DNA of 33,230 nt from an uncultured Bacteroidales bacterium (GTDB lineage: Bacteria > Bacteroidota > Bacteroidia > Bacteroidales > UBA932): positions 1-33,230 of the forward strand of contig CALUQM010000024.1 of NCBI GenBank assembly GCA_944322925.1, read 5' to 3'. The translations under genes were made by a program, and so were the position numbers. Numbering within the stretch: the stretch's first letter is position 1; each line of letters begins with the position of its first letter. Positions 1-9,720 of the stretch are shown here, in pieces. The notes below the pieces were generated by a model that saw only the letters and a list, made by a program, of their open reading frames with translations, made no database searches and was not told where the DNA came from.

Positions 1-1
1 G

Positions 2-75
2 CGGTGCGGACGGGACTCGAACCCGCGACCCCCGGCGTGACAGGCCGGTATTCTAACCAGCTGAACTACCGCACC
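2..75 (-). tRNA. tRNA-Asp (GTC anticodon)
   Basis: Read on the minus strand, the sequence folds as a full cloverleaf. The acceptor stem GGTGCGG pairs with CCGCACC, the anticodon stem CCGGC/GCCGG encloses the loop CTGTCAC with anticodon GTC, and a normal T arm (GGTTCGAGTCC) follows. The discriminator base is G, as expected for tRNA-Asp. The window ends one base after it, so an encoded CCA cannot be judged. It lies downstream of atpG on the same strand but has its own promoter at 130-160. Confidence 0.96.
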
Positions 76-129
76 ATATTTTTTGATGAACTCAATGCTT
101 TCAAGGGTTGTTTTCCCTGATTGCGGATG

Positions 130-160
130 CAAAGATAGATAAAAAATCTGACCTGCCAAA
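130..160 (-). promoter_or_regulatory. Bacteroidota promoter for tRNA-Asp
   Basis: On the minus strand a -33 box TTTG (160-157) is followed after 19 bases by a -7 box TATCTTTG (137-130). This matches the Bacteroidota primary-sigma consensus TTTG-N19-TAnnTTTG exactly. Transcription would start near 125, about 50 bases before the tRNA. Confidence 0.8.
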
Positions 161-205
161 TTTTTTTAAGAAATTATATCACTTATCGCAGGAAAAACAG
201 TTTCA

Positions 206-1093
206 TCAGGACATCGAACCGCCGATGATATCCTGAAGTTCATTGGTGATTTCCTGCTGGCGCTGTTTGTTGTACTGGAGATGAATCTCGTCGAGAAGCT
301 GGTTGCCGTTGTCGGTTGCAAGCTGCATGGCAAGCATCCTGGCCGAATGCTCGGCCGCAGACGCATCGAGCAGGACAGCATAAATCTTCAGAAGAAGCAC
401 CTGCGGAAGCAAGGTTTCCAATACGGAAGCGGCATCCGGCTCGATTATGAAATCTGCGTTCAGCCTTGTCTCGTTATCGTGATCGTGCTCATGAAGAGAT
501 GACTCGAGAGATACCGGCAGATATGTTTCATTGACTGGTATCTGCGAGGATGCCGATTTGCAATGGGTATAAACCAGTTCGATCCTGTCCACTTCCTTGT
601 TTTCGAACATGGACATCAGTTGTCTCGCAAGCGAAGCCGCCTCGTCGTACGAAGGCTTGTCGGCAAGATGGGAAAAATCGCCGCGTGACTCGAAACCCAT
701 CTTCCTTGCTGCATCAGCCATCTTTCTCCCTACTGCGAAAACAAGGATATCATCCGTACGGAGTCCGCCGGCCCTGTATTTTTCCACGATACCGGCAAAA
801 TGCCTGATGGCATTTGAATTGAAAGCTCCGCACAAGGAAGTGTTCGATGCAAAGGCGACTATCGCCACTTTCTTCAGAGGCCTTTTGCCGGCAAATGCCT
901 CTCCGGCCGATGCCTCATGCTGAAGAAGATCCGCAAGGATATGGTGCATCTGTCTCTGGTAAGGCAGCAGATTTCCGATTGCAGCCTGAGCCTTGCGCAG
1001 CTTCGAAGATGCAACCATTTTCATTGCAGAGGTAATCTTCAATGTACCGTTGACCGAATTTATCCGGTCTTTTATTTCTTTCAGTGAAGACAT
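206..1093 (-). CDS. atpG: F1Fo ATP synthase gamma subunit
   Basis: The gamma subunit is the central rotor shaft of F1. It turns inside the alpha3beta3 ring and couples proton flow to ATP synthesis at the inner membrane. The 295-residue product has the usual two long helices: the N-terminal one begins MSSLKEIKDRINSVNGTLKI with the conserved ITSAMKMVASSKL segment, and the C-terminal one ends with the typical QQEITNELQDIIGG signature. Length is normal for the family (about 285-300). It is the last gene of the minus-strand operon, 29 bases after atpA. The ATG follows a weak AAGGG purine run. No clear terminator is visible in the 130 bases before tRNA-Asp. Confidence 0.97.
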   Translation of the reverse strand: MSSLKEIKDRINSVNGTLKITSAMKMVASSKLRKAQAAIGNLLPYQRQMHHILADLLQHEASAGEAFAGKRPLKKVAIVAFASNTSLCGAFNSNAIRHFAGIVEKYRAGGLRTDDILVFAVGRKMADAARKMGFESRGDFSHLADKPSYDEAASLARQLMSMFENKEVDRIELVYTHCKSASSQIPVNETYLPVSLESSLHEHDHDNETRLNADFIIEPDAASVLETLLPQVLLLKIYAVLLDASAAEHSARMLAMQLATDNGNQLLDEIHLQYNKQRQQEITNELQDIIGGSMS

Positions 1094-1122
1094 TTCCCTT
1101 AACTGTCAGGTAAAATCCGCTA

Positions 1123-2709
1123 TTATTTTCTGAACTGCGATGCAGTCGCAGCAGCTTCTTTTTCTATTATGGATTCGATATTCTTGTCGATAATCCCGGA
1201 CGCAAGCGGTTTGAGGACATCTGCCTCATGGCTTGCATGCATCCTGTCGAGGAATGACGACTGGAAATCGAGCACCTTATCAAGAGGAACGGACTGCATC
1301 AGCCCTCTGGTTCCGCAATACAGAATAGCAATCTGATCACCGACAGGCATCGGAGAATACTGCGGCTGGACAAGAAGACGGTTGTTCTTGCGGCCGCGGT
1401 CTATCGCCATGGCTGTAACCGGATCCATATCGCTGCTGAACTTCGAGAATGACTCCAGCTCCCGGTATTGGGCCTGGTCGATCTTGAGCGTTCCGGCAAC
1501 TTTTTTCATACTCTTCACCTGAGCGCTTCCTCCTACCCTTGATACCGAAATACCGACATTGATGGCAGGCCTGAAGCCCTGGTTGAACAAATCCGTTTCA
1601 AGGAATATCTGTCCGTCCGTAATGGATATGACATTGGTCGGTATGTAGGCGGACACGTCTCCGTCCTGCGTTTCGATAATCGGCAGGGCCGTCAGCGAGC
1701 CGCCGCATTTTACCTTGCCTGCGAGACTTGCCGGAAGGTCATTCATGCATTCTGCCACTTCCTGCTGGTCAATAATCTTGGCCGCCCTTTCAAGAAGCCT
1801 CGAATGCAGATAGAAAATATCGCCAGGATAGGCCTCCCTGCCTGAAGGACGTTTCAATATCAGGGAAACTTCCCTGTAAGCCACGGCCTGCTTCGACAGG
1901 TCATCGTAAACTACAAGAGCGTGTCGCCCGGTATCCCTGAAATATTCGCCGATTGCGGCTCCTGCAAAGGCTGAAAAATACTGCAGCGCGGCCGGATCAG
2001 CAGCAGTCGCCGCCACTACCACGGTATAATCCATCGCCCCTTTTTCCCTCAACGTATTGACGATTGTCGCAATGGTAGAACCTTTCTGGCCTATTGCCAC
2101 GTAAATACAATAGACAGGCTTGCCCGCCAGATAATTGTCTCTCTGATTGATTATCGTATCTATGGCGATCGCTGTCTTTCCGGTCTGGCGGTCGCCTATG
2201 ATCAGTTCGCGCTGGCCGCGGCCGATAGGGATCATGGCGTCGATGGCTTTCAGTCCTGTCTGGAGAGGTTCTGTCACAGGCTGGCGGAAAATCACTCCGG
2301 GAGCCTTCCTTTCAAGAGGCATTTCCACCAGTTCTCCGGAAATCCTGCCCCTGCCGTCAAGCGGCACGCCGAGAGGATCCACTACTCTCCCAAGCATACC
2401 CTCGCCTACATTGATCGAAGCAATATGACCAGTCCTGCGGACAGTCATGCCTTCCTTGATCTGATCGGTAGGACCGAGAAGGACGGCTCCGACATTATCT
2501 TCCTCCAGATTCATCACTACGGCCCTGATACCGTTTTCGAACTCGAGCAGTTCATTTGATTCGGCCTTGTTCAGACCATAGATCCTGACAACCCCGTCAC
2601 TGACCTGTAGCACTTCCCCGACTTCCTCGAATTTCAATCCGGTATCTATTTCTTTCAGCTGCCTCAGCAGCACATCCGAAACTTCGCTTGGTTTTATATT
2701 CTGGGACAT
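1123..2709 (-). CDS. atpA: F1Fo ATP synthase alpha subunit
   Basis: The alpha subunit is the non-catalytic nucleotide-binding subunit of the F1 alpha3beta3 ring. The 528-residue product has an N-terminal beta-barrel domain, the P-loop GDRQTGKT at residues 172-179 and the [11 protein letters not shown] signature at 381-391, whose arginine is the arginine-finger equivalent. The helical C-terminal domain is complete. Unlike other genes in the operon it does not closely follow its neighbour: a 174-base gap with predicted RNA hairpins separates it from atpH. There is no Shine-Dalgarno sequence before the ATG. Confidence 0.98.
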   Translation of the reverse strand: MSQNIKPSEVSDVLLRQLKEIDTGLKFEEVGEVLQVSDGVVRIYGLNKAESNELLEFENGIRAVVMNLEEDNVGAVLLGPTDQIKEGMTVRRTGHIASINVGEGMLGRVVDPLGVPLDGRGRISGELVEMPLERKAPGVIFRQPVTEPLQTGLKAIDAMIPIGRGQRELIIGDRQTGKTAIAIDTIINQRDNYLAGKPVYCIYVAIGQKGSTIATIVNTLREKGAMDYTVVVAATAADPAALQYFSAFAGAAIGEYFRDTGRHALVVYDDLSKQAVAYREVSLILKRPSGREAYPGDIFYLHSRLLERAAKIIDQQEVAECMNDLPASLAGKVKCGGSLTALPIIETQDGDVSAYIPTNVISITDGQIFLETDLFNQGFRPAINVGISVSRVGGSAQVKSMKKVAGTLKIDQAQYRELESFSKFSSDMDPVTAMAIDRGRKNNRLLVQPQYSPMPVGDQIAILYCGTRGLMQSVPLDKVLDFQSSFLDRMHASHEADVLKPLASGIIDKNIESIIEKEAAATASQFRK

Positions 2710-2742
2710 AATTCAACACCGGTCCGACGAATCTGTTATGTC

Positions 2743-2844
2743 CGGCACAGGGGAACCGCCGAACCATTATAACGAAGTTTTCCGAAATACGGAGCACTTC
2801 CAATCCCCTGCTGCCGTGGCACAAGCCCCTTGTCCGGGAGTGCC
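2743..2844 (-). other. structured intercistronic region between atpH and atpA
   Basis: The atpH-atpA gap (2710-2883) has no convincing gene. In the mRNA (minus strand) two structures can be drawn. The first is a 12-bp stem with one bulged G, formed by 2816-2804 (CGGCAGCAGGGGA) and 2754-2743 (TCCCCTGTGCCG), with a small TCCG/CGGA hairpin in its loop. The second is a 5-bp ACAAG-GGG-CTTGT hairpin (2833-2821), with an alternative GGCAC/GTGCC pairing (2844-2840 with 2822-2818). The other gaps in the operon are under 30 bases. A role in processing, stability or alpha-subunit expression is possible but inferred. Confidence 0.5.
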
Positions 2845-2883
2845 GCTCTAATTCTGTTTCTGAAGGCAATTCTCCGACAACGC

Positions 2884-3441
2884 TCAGACTATCCTGCGGT
2901 TTTTCTCGACAAACTGCCTCCGGACGGATTTCAACTGCGTCGCCGTACTCGCATCGAGCCTGTAGCCGTCTATCTCGATAATAAATCCTCCGATAATGGA
3001 CGGATCGATCCGGTGCTCGAACAGGACAGAATCTCCCTTGCGTTCCCGGATGATTCCGGACAGTCTTTTTTCCAGTTCAGGCGCAGGAACCGCCGTAATA
3101 AGACGGCTTACCTTTATATTGTGCTCATCCCTGTACTGGGATACGAACGAATATAAAATGAGTCTCAGAAGATTGGTCCGCCTCTTCTTCATCACAAGAC
3201 GTATGAACTTCTGCAACTCTTCGGCCATCTCTTCCCCTCCGAGTGCGGAAACCAGGAGAGAGAATTTGTTGGAGTCGGAGACAGACATGGGATTGTCGAT
3301 GGCCGCCCTGAACTGCGGTACGGAAGACAATGCCTTGAGCAACGCAAGCACCTGAGAATATACTGCATCGGCAGTGCCGTTCTCATTGGCAAACTTCAGC
3401 AAAGCGGAAGCGTATCTTGAAGAAACTAATCCTGTATCCAT
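2884..3441 (-). CDS. atpH: F1Fo ATP synthase delta subunit
   Basis: The delta subunit joins the top of F1 to the peripheral b stalk. The product is 185 residues from the ATG at 3441, starting MDTGLVSSRYASALLKFA, the usual N-terminus for this family. It ends with the conserved region that includes the IDPSIIGGFIIEIDGYRLD segment. An in-frame TTG at 3453 would add four residues and overlap the atpF stop, but the ATG fits the family alignment better. The gene follows atpF with only 8 bases between stop and start. Downstream comes the unusually long structured gap before atpA. Confidence 0.93.
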   Translation of the reverse strand: MDTGLVSSRYASALLKFANENGTADAVYSQVLALLKALSSVPQFRAAIDNPMSVSDSNKFSLLVSALGGEEMAEELQKFIRLVMKKRRTNLLRLILYSFVSQYRDEHNIKVSRLITAVPAPELEKRLSGIIRERKGDSVLFEHRIDPSIIGGFIIEIDGYRLDASTATQLKSVRRQFVEKNRRIV

Positions 3442-3449
3442 TTCACGAC

Positions 3450-3965
3450 TCAATTAGCGGCATTGTCCGCATCGATTTTCAGAGACTCGTCCACCATCCT
3501 TCTGATAAGGTCCTCCTGAGCCTTGTCATCGGCAAGTTCCCGGCGGATTACCTTTTCCGCGACATTGACAGAAATCAACGCAACCTGGCTGCGTATCTGG
3601 CTCAGAGCACTTTCCTTTTCCGCCTCTATCTGAACTTTGGCTTCGGCAATAAGTTTCGCCGCTTCGTCTCTGGCCTGATCCCGAGCCTGACTTATTATGT
3701 TGTTTCTGGCCTCCGCCGCTTCTTTCAGAATTCTGTTCTGTTCTTCTCTGGCCTCGCTGATGATTCTGGCCTGTTCTTTCATGATACCGGCCATCTTTTC
3801 ATCAGCCTGCCTTGCCTTGGAGAGAGAATTGTCGATATAATTCTTCCTTTTCTCGACCATTGACGTAATCACCGGGAAGCCCCACTTCGCAAGAACTGCG
3901 AGCACGACCACGAAAATGACGAGCATCCAGAACAGAAGTCCGCTGTCAGGCATCAGCAATGACAT
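3450..3965 (-). CDS. atpF: F1Fo ATP synthase b subunit
   Basis: This is the peripheral stalk subunit that holds F1 against rotation. The 171-residue protein has one N-terminal membrane helix (about residues 8-27, rich in V, L, I and F). A long, highly charged helical coiled-coil region follows to about residue 145, with many A, E, K, R and Q residues, and then a short C-terminal delta-binding part. The start is set by a strong Shine-Dalgarno sequence AGGAGGT (3977-3971) five bases before the ATG, which is rare in this phylum. It lies 15 bases after atpE. Confidence 0.96.
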   Translation of the reverse strand: MSLLMPDSGLLFWMLVIFVVVLAVLAKWGFPVITSMVEKRKNYIDNSLSKARQADEKMAGIMKEQARIISEAREEQNRILKEAAEARNNIISQARDQARDEAAKLIAEAKVQIEAEKESALSQIRSQVALISVNVAEKVIRRELADDKAQEDLIRRMVDESLKIDADNAAN

Positions 3966-3980
3966 CTCGAACCTCCTTTA

Positions 3981-4247
<267 letters not shown>

Positions 4248-4255
4248 TTAAACTG

Positions 4256-5329
4256 TTAATCATTCTTTCCTGCTTCCGGCTTCTCATGGGCAAGACCGAT
4301 GAACACTGCCGAAAGCATTGTAAAAACATAAGCCTGTATAAAGGCGACGAGCAACTCGAGAAAATCCATGAAAATGCCGAATATGACCGATATGAATGAC
4401 ATCGAGCCATTCACCACAGGACCCATCTGCACCGTCAGGAAAATTATCGAAACAAAACTGAGAATTACCGCATGTCCGGCCATGATATTGGCAAAAAGCC
4501 TTATCATCAGGGCGAAAGGTTTAGTAAATACGCCGAGAAGTTCCGTGAAAGGAATCAGCGGCACGGGGACTTTCAGCCACCACGGGACTGCCGGCCAGAA
4601 AATATCCTTCCAGTAATGCCTGTTCGCAAACAGGTTGACAGCCACGAACGTACATAAAGCCAGAACAAAGGTTACCGCAATATTGCCGGTAGTATTGGCT
4701 CCTCCCGGAAAGACCGGAACTATACCCATGAGATTGTTCACGAGTATGAAAAAGAAAACCGTCAGCAGATACGGAGCATATCTGGCGCTATGTTCTTCCG
4801 GTATGGAATTTTTTACGACATCATCGTTGATGAATGTCACAACCGGTTCGATGACTGCCGCCAGTCCTGTCGGCGCTTCATTCAGCACATCGTGTTTTCT
4901 GTACCAGCGGGAGCAGCCGAGAATCAGAAGGACTACTATCAGCCCGTTGATCATCAGCCCGGCGACATTCTTCGTTATCGATATATCGAAGGGCCTGACC
5001 TCGTTGCCGTCAGCGTCCCTTTCTACGATCTTTCCGTCATAACGGCCCCCTGAAGCGCAATACAGGCCTTCATAAGGACCGTCTTCCAGTCTTGACGACA
5101 GAAAACAGTGCCATCCGGTACTGCTGTGCACTATGACCGGGAGAGGAATGACAATATCCTTGTCACCCACCGTTGTTATGTGCCACTCGTATGAATCCCC
5201 TATATGTCCGAAAAGCATGGATTTTATATCCACCTGCGGTGCTTCGGCGGAAGCATCCCCGGCATATACGGGCCATGCAAGAGCCAGTACGGAAAAGACT
5301 GCAATGAAATATCTTGTCACTCTGTTCAT
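4256..5329 (-). CDS. atpB: F1Fo ATP synthase a subunit, N-terminally extended Bacteroidota form
   Basis: Subunit a carries the proton half-channels. The 357-residue protein is longer than the common 240-270. It starts with a signal-peptide-like segment (about residues 6-23, ending VYAG), followed by an exported domain of about 100 residues with a FGHIGDSYEWHI motif known from Bacteroidota. Five or so membrane helices then follow. The essential arginine is Arg277 in PFALMIRLFANIMAGH. A strong Shine-Dalgarno AGGAGG (5340-5335) lies five bases before the ATG and overlaps the atpC stop codon, which suggests translational coupling. Confidence 0.97.
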   Translation of the reverse strand: MNRVTRYFIAVFSVLALAWPVYAGDASAEAPQVDIKSMLFGHIGDSYEWHITTVGDKDIVIPLPVIVHSSTGWHCFLSSRLEDGPYEGLYCASGGRYDGKIVERDADGNEVRPFDISITKNVAGLMINGLIVVLLILGCSRWYRKHDVLNEAPTGLAAVIEPVVTFINDDVVKNSIPEEHSARYAPYLLTVFFFILVNNLMGIVPVFPGGANTTGNIAVTFVLALCTFVAVNLFANRHYWKDIFWPAVPWWLKVPVPLIPFTELLGVFTKPFALMIRLFANIMAGHAVILSFVSIIFLTVQMGPVVNGSMSFISVIFGIFMDFLELLVAFIQAYVFTMLSAVFIGLAHEKPEAGKND

Positions 5330-5334
5330 CCATG

Positions 5335-5340
5335 CCTCCT
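5335..5340 (-). promoter_or_regulatory. Shine-Dalgarno site of atpB
   Basis: AGGAGG on the minus strand, five bases before the atpB ATG and overlapping the atpC stop codon (TAG, 5341-5339). Strong Shine-Dalgarno sites are unusual in Bacteroidota, where most starts have only an A-rich region. Confidence 0.75.
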
Positions 5341-5596
5341 ATATCTGAACGCAAACCGCCACCGTATCATCCAGAACTTCTGCAAAACCAGACCTGATAT
5401 GAACGGACTCGGCTACTCCTCCTACAGTATATTCGATATCACCTTCTTCCAGCGACGAAATCAATGGAGCATGGCCCGAAAGCACGGTAAACCGTCCCGC
5501 AGTTCCGGGAAGAGTCACGTGACTTACCATCCTGCCCAGTATCTGGGTTTCGGGAGAAGCTATGTCGAGATATATGCCGCCTTTATGTTTCATCAT
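5339..5596 (-). CDS. atpC: F1Fo ATP synthase epsilon subunit, short form
   Basis: Epsilon binds gamma at the foot of F1. The product is about 85 residues and holds only the N-terminal beta-sandwich (YLDIASPETQILGRMVSHVT, then LPGTAGRFTVLSGHAPLIS). The C-terminal two-helix domain that inhibits ATP hydrolysis in many bacteria is absent, as is common in Bacteroidota. The start was chosen at the ATG 5596 because AGGAGG (5607-5602) lies five bases before it. A second ATG follows directly, and a TTG at 5611 would place the Shine-Dalgarno site inside the gene. It lies 18 bases after atpD and ends at the atpB ribosome-binding site. Confidence 0.93.
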   Translation of the reverse strand: MMKHKGGIYLDIASPETQILGRMVSHVTLPGTAGRFTVLSGHAPLISSLEEGDIEYTVGGVAESVHIRSGFAEVLDDTVAVCVQI

Positions 5597-5601
5597 CTGA
5601 C

Positions 5602-5607
5602 CCTCCT
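5602..5607 (-). promoter_or_regulatory. Shine-Dalgarno site that fixes the atpC start
   Basis: AGGAGG on the minus strand, five bases before the ATG at 5596 and eight before the next ATG. It rules against the upstream in-frame TTG at 5611. Confidence 0.7.
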
Positions 5608-5614
5608 GCAATAT

Positions 5615-7153
<1,539 letters not shown>

Positions 7154-7316
7154 TTAGAACCGTGCGGTGGGCTGAAAATTCCGTGCCACTTTACACGGAC
7201 AAGGACGATTATGCGAAAAAGGGCCAAAATATTATCCTAAATTGACAAGAATTTGAATAAGCGAGAAAGAGTTTTGCAGACAATCCGACTATTTTTGTCA
7301 GAAATGGCAAAAAAAA

Positions 7317-7347
7317 TTTGCAGAACAGGAAATGTTGTCTATCTTTG
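7317..7347 (+). promoter_or_regulatory. Bacteroidota promoter for tRNA-Val
   Basis: A -33 box TTTG (7317-7320), a 19-base spacer and a -7 box TATCTTTG (7340-7347) match the phylum consensus exactly. The predicted start is near 7353, giving a tRNA leader of about 60 bases. Confidence 0.85.
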
Positions 7348-7412
7348 CAATCCCGAAACAAAACGGGAGAGTTCTTTATCACTCGCACAATAGACTGTAC
7401 GAAACAAGTAAC

Positions 7413-7490
7413 GGGAGCATAGCTCAGTTGGTTCAGAGCGTCTGCCTTACAAGCAGAGGGTCGGGGGTTCGACTCCCTCTGCTCCCACCA
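7413..7490 (+). tRNA. tRNA-Val (TAC anticodon) with encoded CCA
   Basis: The acceptor stem GGGAGCA pairs with TGCTCCC, the D arm is GCTCAGTTGGTTCAGAGC, and the anticodon stem TCTGC/GCAGA encloses CTTACAA with anticodon TAC. The T arm is GGGGGTTCGACTCCC. The discriminator A is followed by an encoded CCA (7488-7490). Confidence 0.97.
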
Positions 7491-7511
7491 CCCGAAAGGG
7501 CAAATCAAAGC

Positions 7512-7546
7512 AAAATCCTGAAGTCCAGCGACTTCGGGATTTTTTG
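7512..7546 (+). terminator. rho-independent terminator of tRNA-Val
   Basis: AATCCTGAAGTC and GACTTCGGGATT form a 12-bp stem with one G-T pair and a four-base loop (CAGC), followed by a run of T. It lies 22 bases after the tRNA CCA end. Confidence 0.9.
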
Positions 7547-7664
7547 TTTCTGGCCGGAACAGCGATTTCTGAAGAATTCTGGTAATGTGGGTAATGTGGA
7601 CATTTTCAGTAAAATTGGTATAAACGCAGGGGAAATGTCTACCCCGTTTAGACTCATGCCGCCG

Positions 7665-7672
7665 TATCTTTG
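7665..7672 (+). promoter_or_regulatory. -7 element upstream of the cupin gene
   Basis: TATCTTTG matches the Bacteroidota -7 consensus. No good TTTG box is present 18-20 bases upstream; the nearest is TTTA at 7647-7650 with a 14-base spacer. Transcription would start near 7679, about 20 bases before the ATG at 7698. Confidence 0.5.
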
Positions 7673-7697
7673 CAATGTATAAAGAATCCATAATTTT

Positions 7698-8228
7698 ATG
7701 GAACAATATTCTCTACGCATGAAAAAGATACTGTTTTTATTATTAATGGCAACAATGCATGACATTCAAGGAATTATGGCACAGGACAAAATTACAGGAA
7801 CAACCGCAACAGCCGGCATGGAGGCATTTCAGAAAGAAATGATATTCCCCATCGGCGAACCGAACACCGCTTACGCCAAGTATTTCATCGGCAACAGTTA
7901 TCTGGCACCCATATCAAAAGAGCAGATACCGTTCAACAATGTCACTTTCGAACCTGGATGCCGCAATAACTGGCACATTCACCATGCGACCAAAGGAGGC
8001 GGACAGATGCTTGTCTGCATAGCCGGCAAGGGTTGGTATCAGGAGGAAGGCAAACCTGCCGTGCAGATGCTTCCAGGCGATGTCATCCATATCCCGGCGA
8101 ATGTCAAGCACTGGCACGGTGCTGCGGCAGACAGCTGGTTCGCGCATCTTGCCTTTGAGGTTCCGGGAGAAAACACGTCCAATGAATGGCTGGAACCTGT
8201 AACTGACGAAGAATATAACCGGTTGTGA
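7698..8228 (+). CDS. exported cupin-domain protein
   Basis: A small beta-barrel cupin of unknown substrate, 176 residues, with a signal peptide (KKILFLLLMAT, cleavage probably after IMAQ near residue 29), so periplasmic or exported. The metal site is recognisable: NNWHIHHATKGGGQ gives His93 and His95/96, with Gln103 in place of the usual motif-1 Glu, and PANVKHWHG gives the motif-2 His138. It resembles cupins found near carboxymuconolactone-decarboxylase-like proteins and quercetinase-type folds. I kept the ATG at 7698, which has an AT-rich leader; an ATG at 7719 (MKKILFLL) would give a tighter signal peptide and cannot be excluded. No operon partner remains intact downstream. Confidence 0.85.
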   Translation: MEQYSLRMKKILFLLLMATMHDIQGIMAQDKITGTTATAGMEAFQKEMIFPIGEPNTAYAKYFIGNSYLAPISKEQIPFNNVTFEPGCRNNWHIHHATKGGGQMLVCIAGKGWYQEEGKPAVQMLPGDVIHIPANVKHWHGAAADSWFAHLAFEVPGENTSNEWLEPVTDEEYNRL

Positions 8229-8255
8229 GCAACCTCCGGGGACAATCCGTGATAT

Positions 8256-8327
8256 GGAATAATCGCCCTCGTGCTGGCAGGAGGCCTGTCCGCGACTGCA
8301 CAAACAACAGACGATATGGGAAGATGA
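8256..8327 (+). pseudogene. possible remnant of an exported-protein gene (signal peptide only)
   Basis: Directly after the cupin gene one frame reads IIALVLAGGLSATAQTTDD and then stops at 8325-8327. This looks like a signal peptide with a cleavage site after ATAQ. There is no start codon in frame (a TGA lies just upstream) and no protein after it; the acetyltransferase stop codon lies one base further on. It may be the decayed start of a gene once co-transcribed with the cupin. The piece is short, so chance cannot be excluded. Confidence 0.3.
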
Positions 8328-8328
8328 T

Positions 8329-8802
8329 TCATAAACGTTTCATCCTCAGTACAGGGAAGGGATTGTCCTGGTCATCCTTGCTGTCGCGGCGGAATGTGCG
8401 GAACCCCATCCTCTCGTAGAATCTCACGGCTGAGGGATTCTGTTCATTAACGTCAACATATTGTACTCCCTGCTCTGAAAATGCTTTTCGTATCAATGCG
8501 CTCCCCACGCCTTTGCGAAAATAGTCCGGATGGAGGAACAGCATTTCTATCTTGCCGGACTGGATGCCCATGAATCCGATGCGGGCATCGCCGTCACATG
8601 CCACCCATAATGTCTCAATCTGCCGGATGGCATCTTCCGCCTGCGGGAGAATATTCCGGATATCGTCTTCAGTCAGAAAACGGTGGCTGGCGCGGACGGA
8701 TGCTTCCCATATTTCGAGCAGCCCGGCTATGAATTCCGGGGTCCTTGCGTCTTTCTCAATATTTGCGGTCCTGATGTGGATACTGCCGGCAGAAGTGTTC
8801 AT
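8329..8802 (-). CDS. GNAT-family N-acetyltransferase
   Basis: A cytoplasmic acetyl-CoA-dependent acyltransferase of unknown substrate, 157 residues from the ATG at 8802. It starts in the usual GNAT way (SIHIRTANIEKD). The acetyl-CoA pyrophosphate loop is at about residues 96-102 (RKGVGSA), preceded by EMLFLHPDYF. The C-terminal VNEQNPSAVRFYERMGF motif is the family's typical last part. A longer form from 8883 was rejected because a -7 promoter element (8836-8829) lies inside the extension. It is a single-gene unit between the cupin and the hydrolase. Confidence 0.88.
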   Translation of the reverse strand: MNTSAGSIHIRTANIEKDARTPEFIAGLLEIWEASVRASHRFLTEDDIRNILPQAEDAIRQIETLWVACDGDARIGFMGIQSGKIEMLFLHPDYFRKGVGSALIRKAFSEQGVQYVDVNEQNPSAVRFYERMGFRTFRRDSKDDQDNPFPVLRMKRL

Positions 8803-8828
8803 CCTGTGGTTGTCTTCATTAATGGATG

Positions 8829-8836
8829 CAAAGATA
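8829..8836 (-). promoter_or_regulatory. -7 element of the acetyltransferase gene
   Basis: TATCTTTG on the minus strand, about 27 bases before the chosen ATG at 8802. I see no clear -33 box. Its position supports the shorter start of the gene. Confidence 0.5.
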
Positions 8837-8892
8837 GGCAATTCTGCCGGAGTAATGTTCCGTCGACAATCAGTTTTTGGCATTAAGGATTG

Positions 8893-9714
8893 TCATCTCA
8901 GGTATTTCCTGAAAAACGCTTCAATTTTGTCGAACGGAATAATGTCCATCCGGTCGTACAGGTCGGTATGGCTCGCACCGGGAATAATCAGCAATTCCTT
9001 GTTGTCTCCTTTCAATTTGCCGAAAGCCTCCTGTGAAGCCGGAAGCGAGTAGGCCTTTTCCCCGTGTACAACAAGCACGGCGGAACGGATTTCGTCTGGC
9101 AGATTTGCCGGCACGCCACCGCTGCGTTCGTTGATTCGTCCGGCAAGGAGATCGGCGGTGCGCTGCTCGTTGAGATGCCTGCGCATTTCATACCTCTGAT
9201 CCTTGTCGTAAGGATCGAATGCTCCCATCGTGGATGAAACGGTGGCTTTGATGCGGGTATCCTGCACGGCTGCATTGATGCTGATGCCACCGAAACCGCA
9301 GATGCCAAGAATGCCTATGCGCTCTCTGTCAACCTCCGGCTGGAGCATGAAGAAATCCACCGCCGCACTGTAATCCTCGGTATAGATTTCACCCGATGAT
9401 ATGTAACGGGGCTGTCCTCCGCTTTCCCCGCTGAATGACGGGTCGAAGGCAAGAGTAATGAAACCGCGTTCGGCAAGGGTTTGGGCATATAGTCCCGATG
9501 CCTGCTCCTTAACCGCCCCGTAAGGACCGCAGACGGCTATTGCAGGCAGTTTTCCTGTCTGACTCTTGTGCATGTACAGATCACCGACCAGACGGATGCC
9601 GTAACGGTTGGTGAAGCTGACTTTCTTGTGGTTCACTTTGTCACTGAGGGCAAATGTCTTGTCCCATTCGGGAGTGTCGATATATTTCGTTTCCATGTGA
9701 TTTAATGTGTTCAT
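8893..9714 (-). CDS. alpha/beta hydrolase with cysteine nucleophile (YcjY-like)
   Basis: A 273-residue alpha/beta-hydrolase-fold protein. The nucleophile elbow is GICGFGG, with Cys139 where most members have serine, as in dienelactone hydrolases and the YcjY-like group. The likely catalytic histidine is His249 in PGASHTDLYD. An oxyanion/cap region is suggested by AFDPSFSGESGGQPR (about residues 89-103). No signal peptide is seen, so it is probably cytoplasmic. It starts six bases after the aldo/keto reductase stop on the same strand, so the two are probably one transcript acting on related small molecules. The substrate is unknown. An in-frame ATG at residue 7 is an alternative start. Confidence 0.88.
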   Translation of the reverse strand: MNTLNHMETKYIDTPEWDKTFALSDKVNHKKVSFTNRYGIRLVGDLYMHKSQTGKLPAIAVCGPYGAVKEQASGLYAQTLAERGFITLAFDPSFSGESGGQPRYISSGEIYTEDYSAAVDFFMLQPEVDRERIGILGICGFGGISINAAVQDTRIKATVSSTMGAFDPYDKDQRYEMRRHLNEQRTADLLAGRINERSGGVPANLPDEIRSAVLVVHGEKAYSLPASQEAFGKLKGDNKELLIIPGASHTDLYDRMDIIPFDKIEAFFRKYLR

Positions 9715-9720
9715 TGATTA

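Noticed and set aside
2597-2869. 90-residue minus-strand frame covering the atpH-atpA gap
   Set aside because: It overlaps the start of atpA in another frame, has an arginine-rich composition without a domain, and the region is better explained by RNA hairpins.
7581-7599. Tandem repeat GGTAATGTG x2 between the tRNA-Val terminator and the cupin gene
   Set aside because: Only two short units with no associated structure or gene; probably chance.
7209-7706. 165-residue minus-strand frame and a 116-residue plus-strand frame across the tRNA-Val gene
   Set aside because: They read through the tRNA and its terminator and give the well-known artefact peptides of translated tRNA genes (EQRESNPRPSACKADALNQL on one strand). 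Neither is a protein gene.
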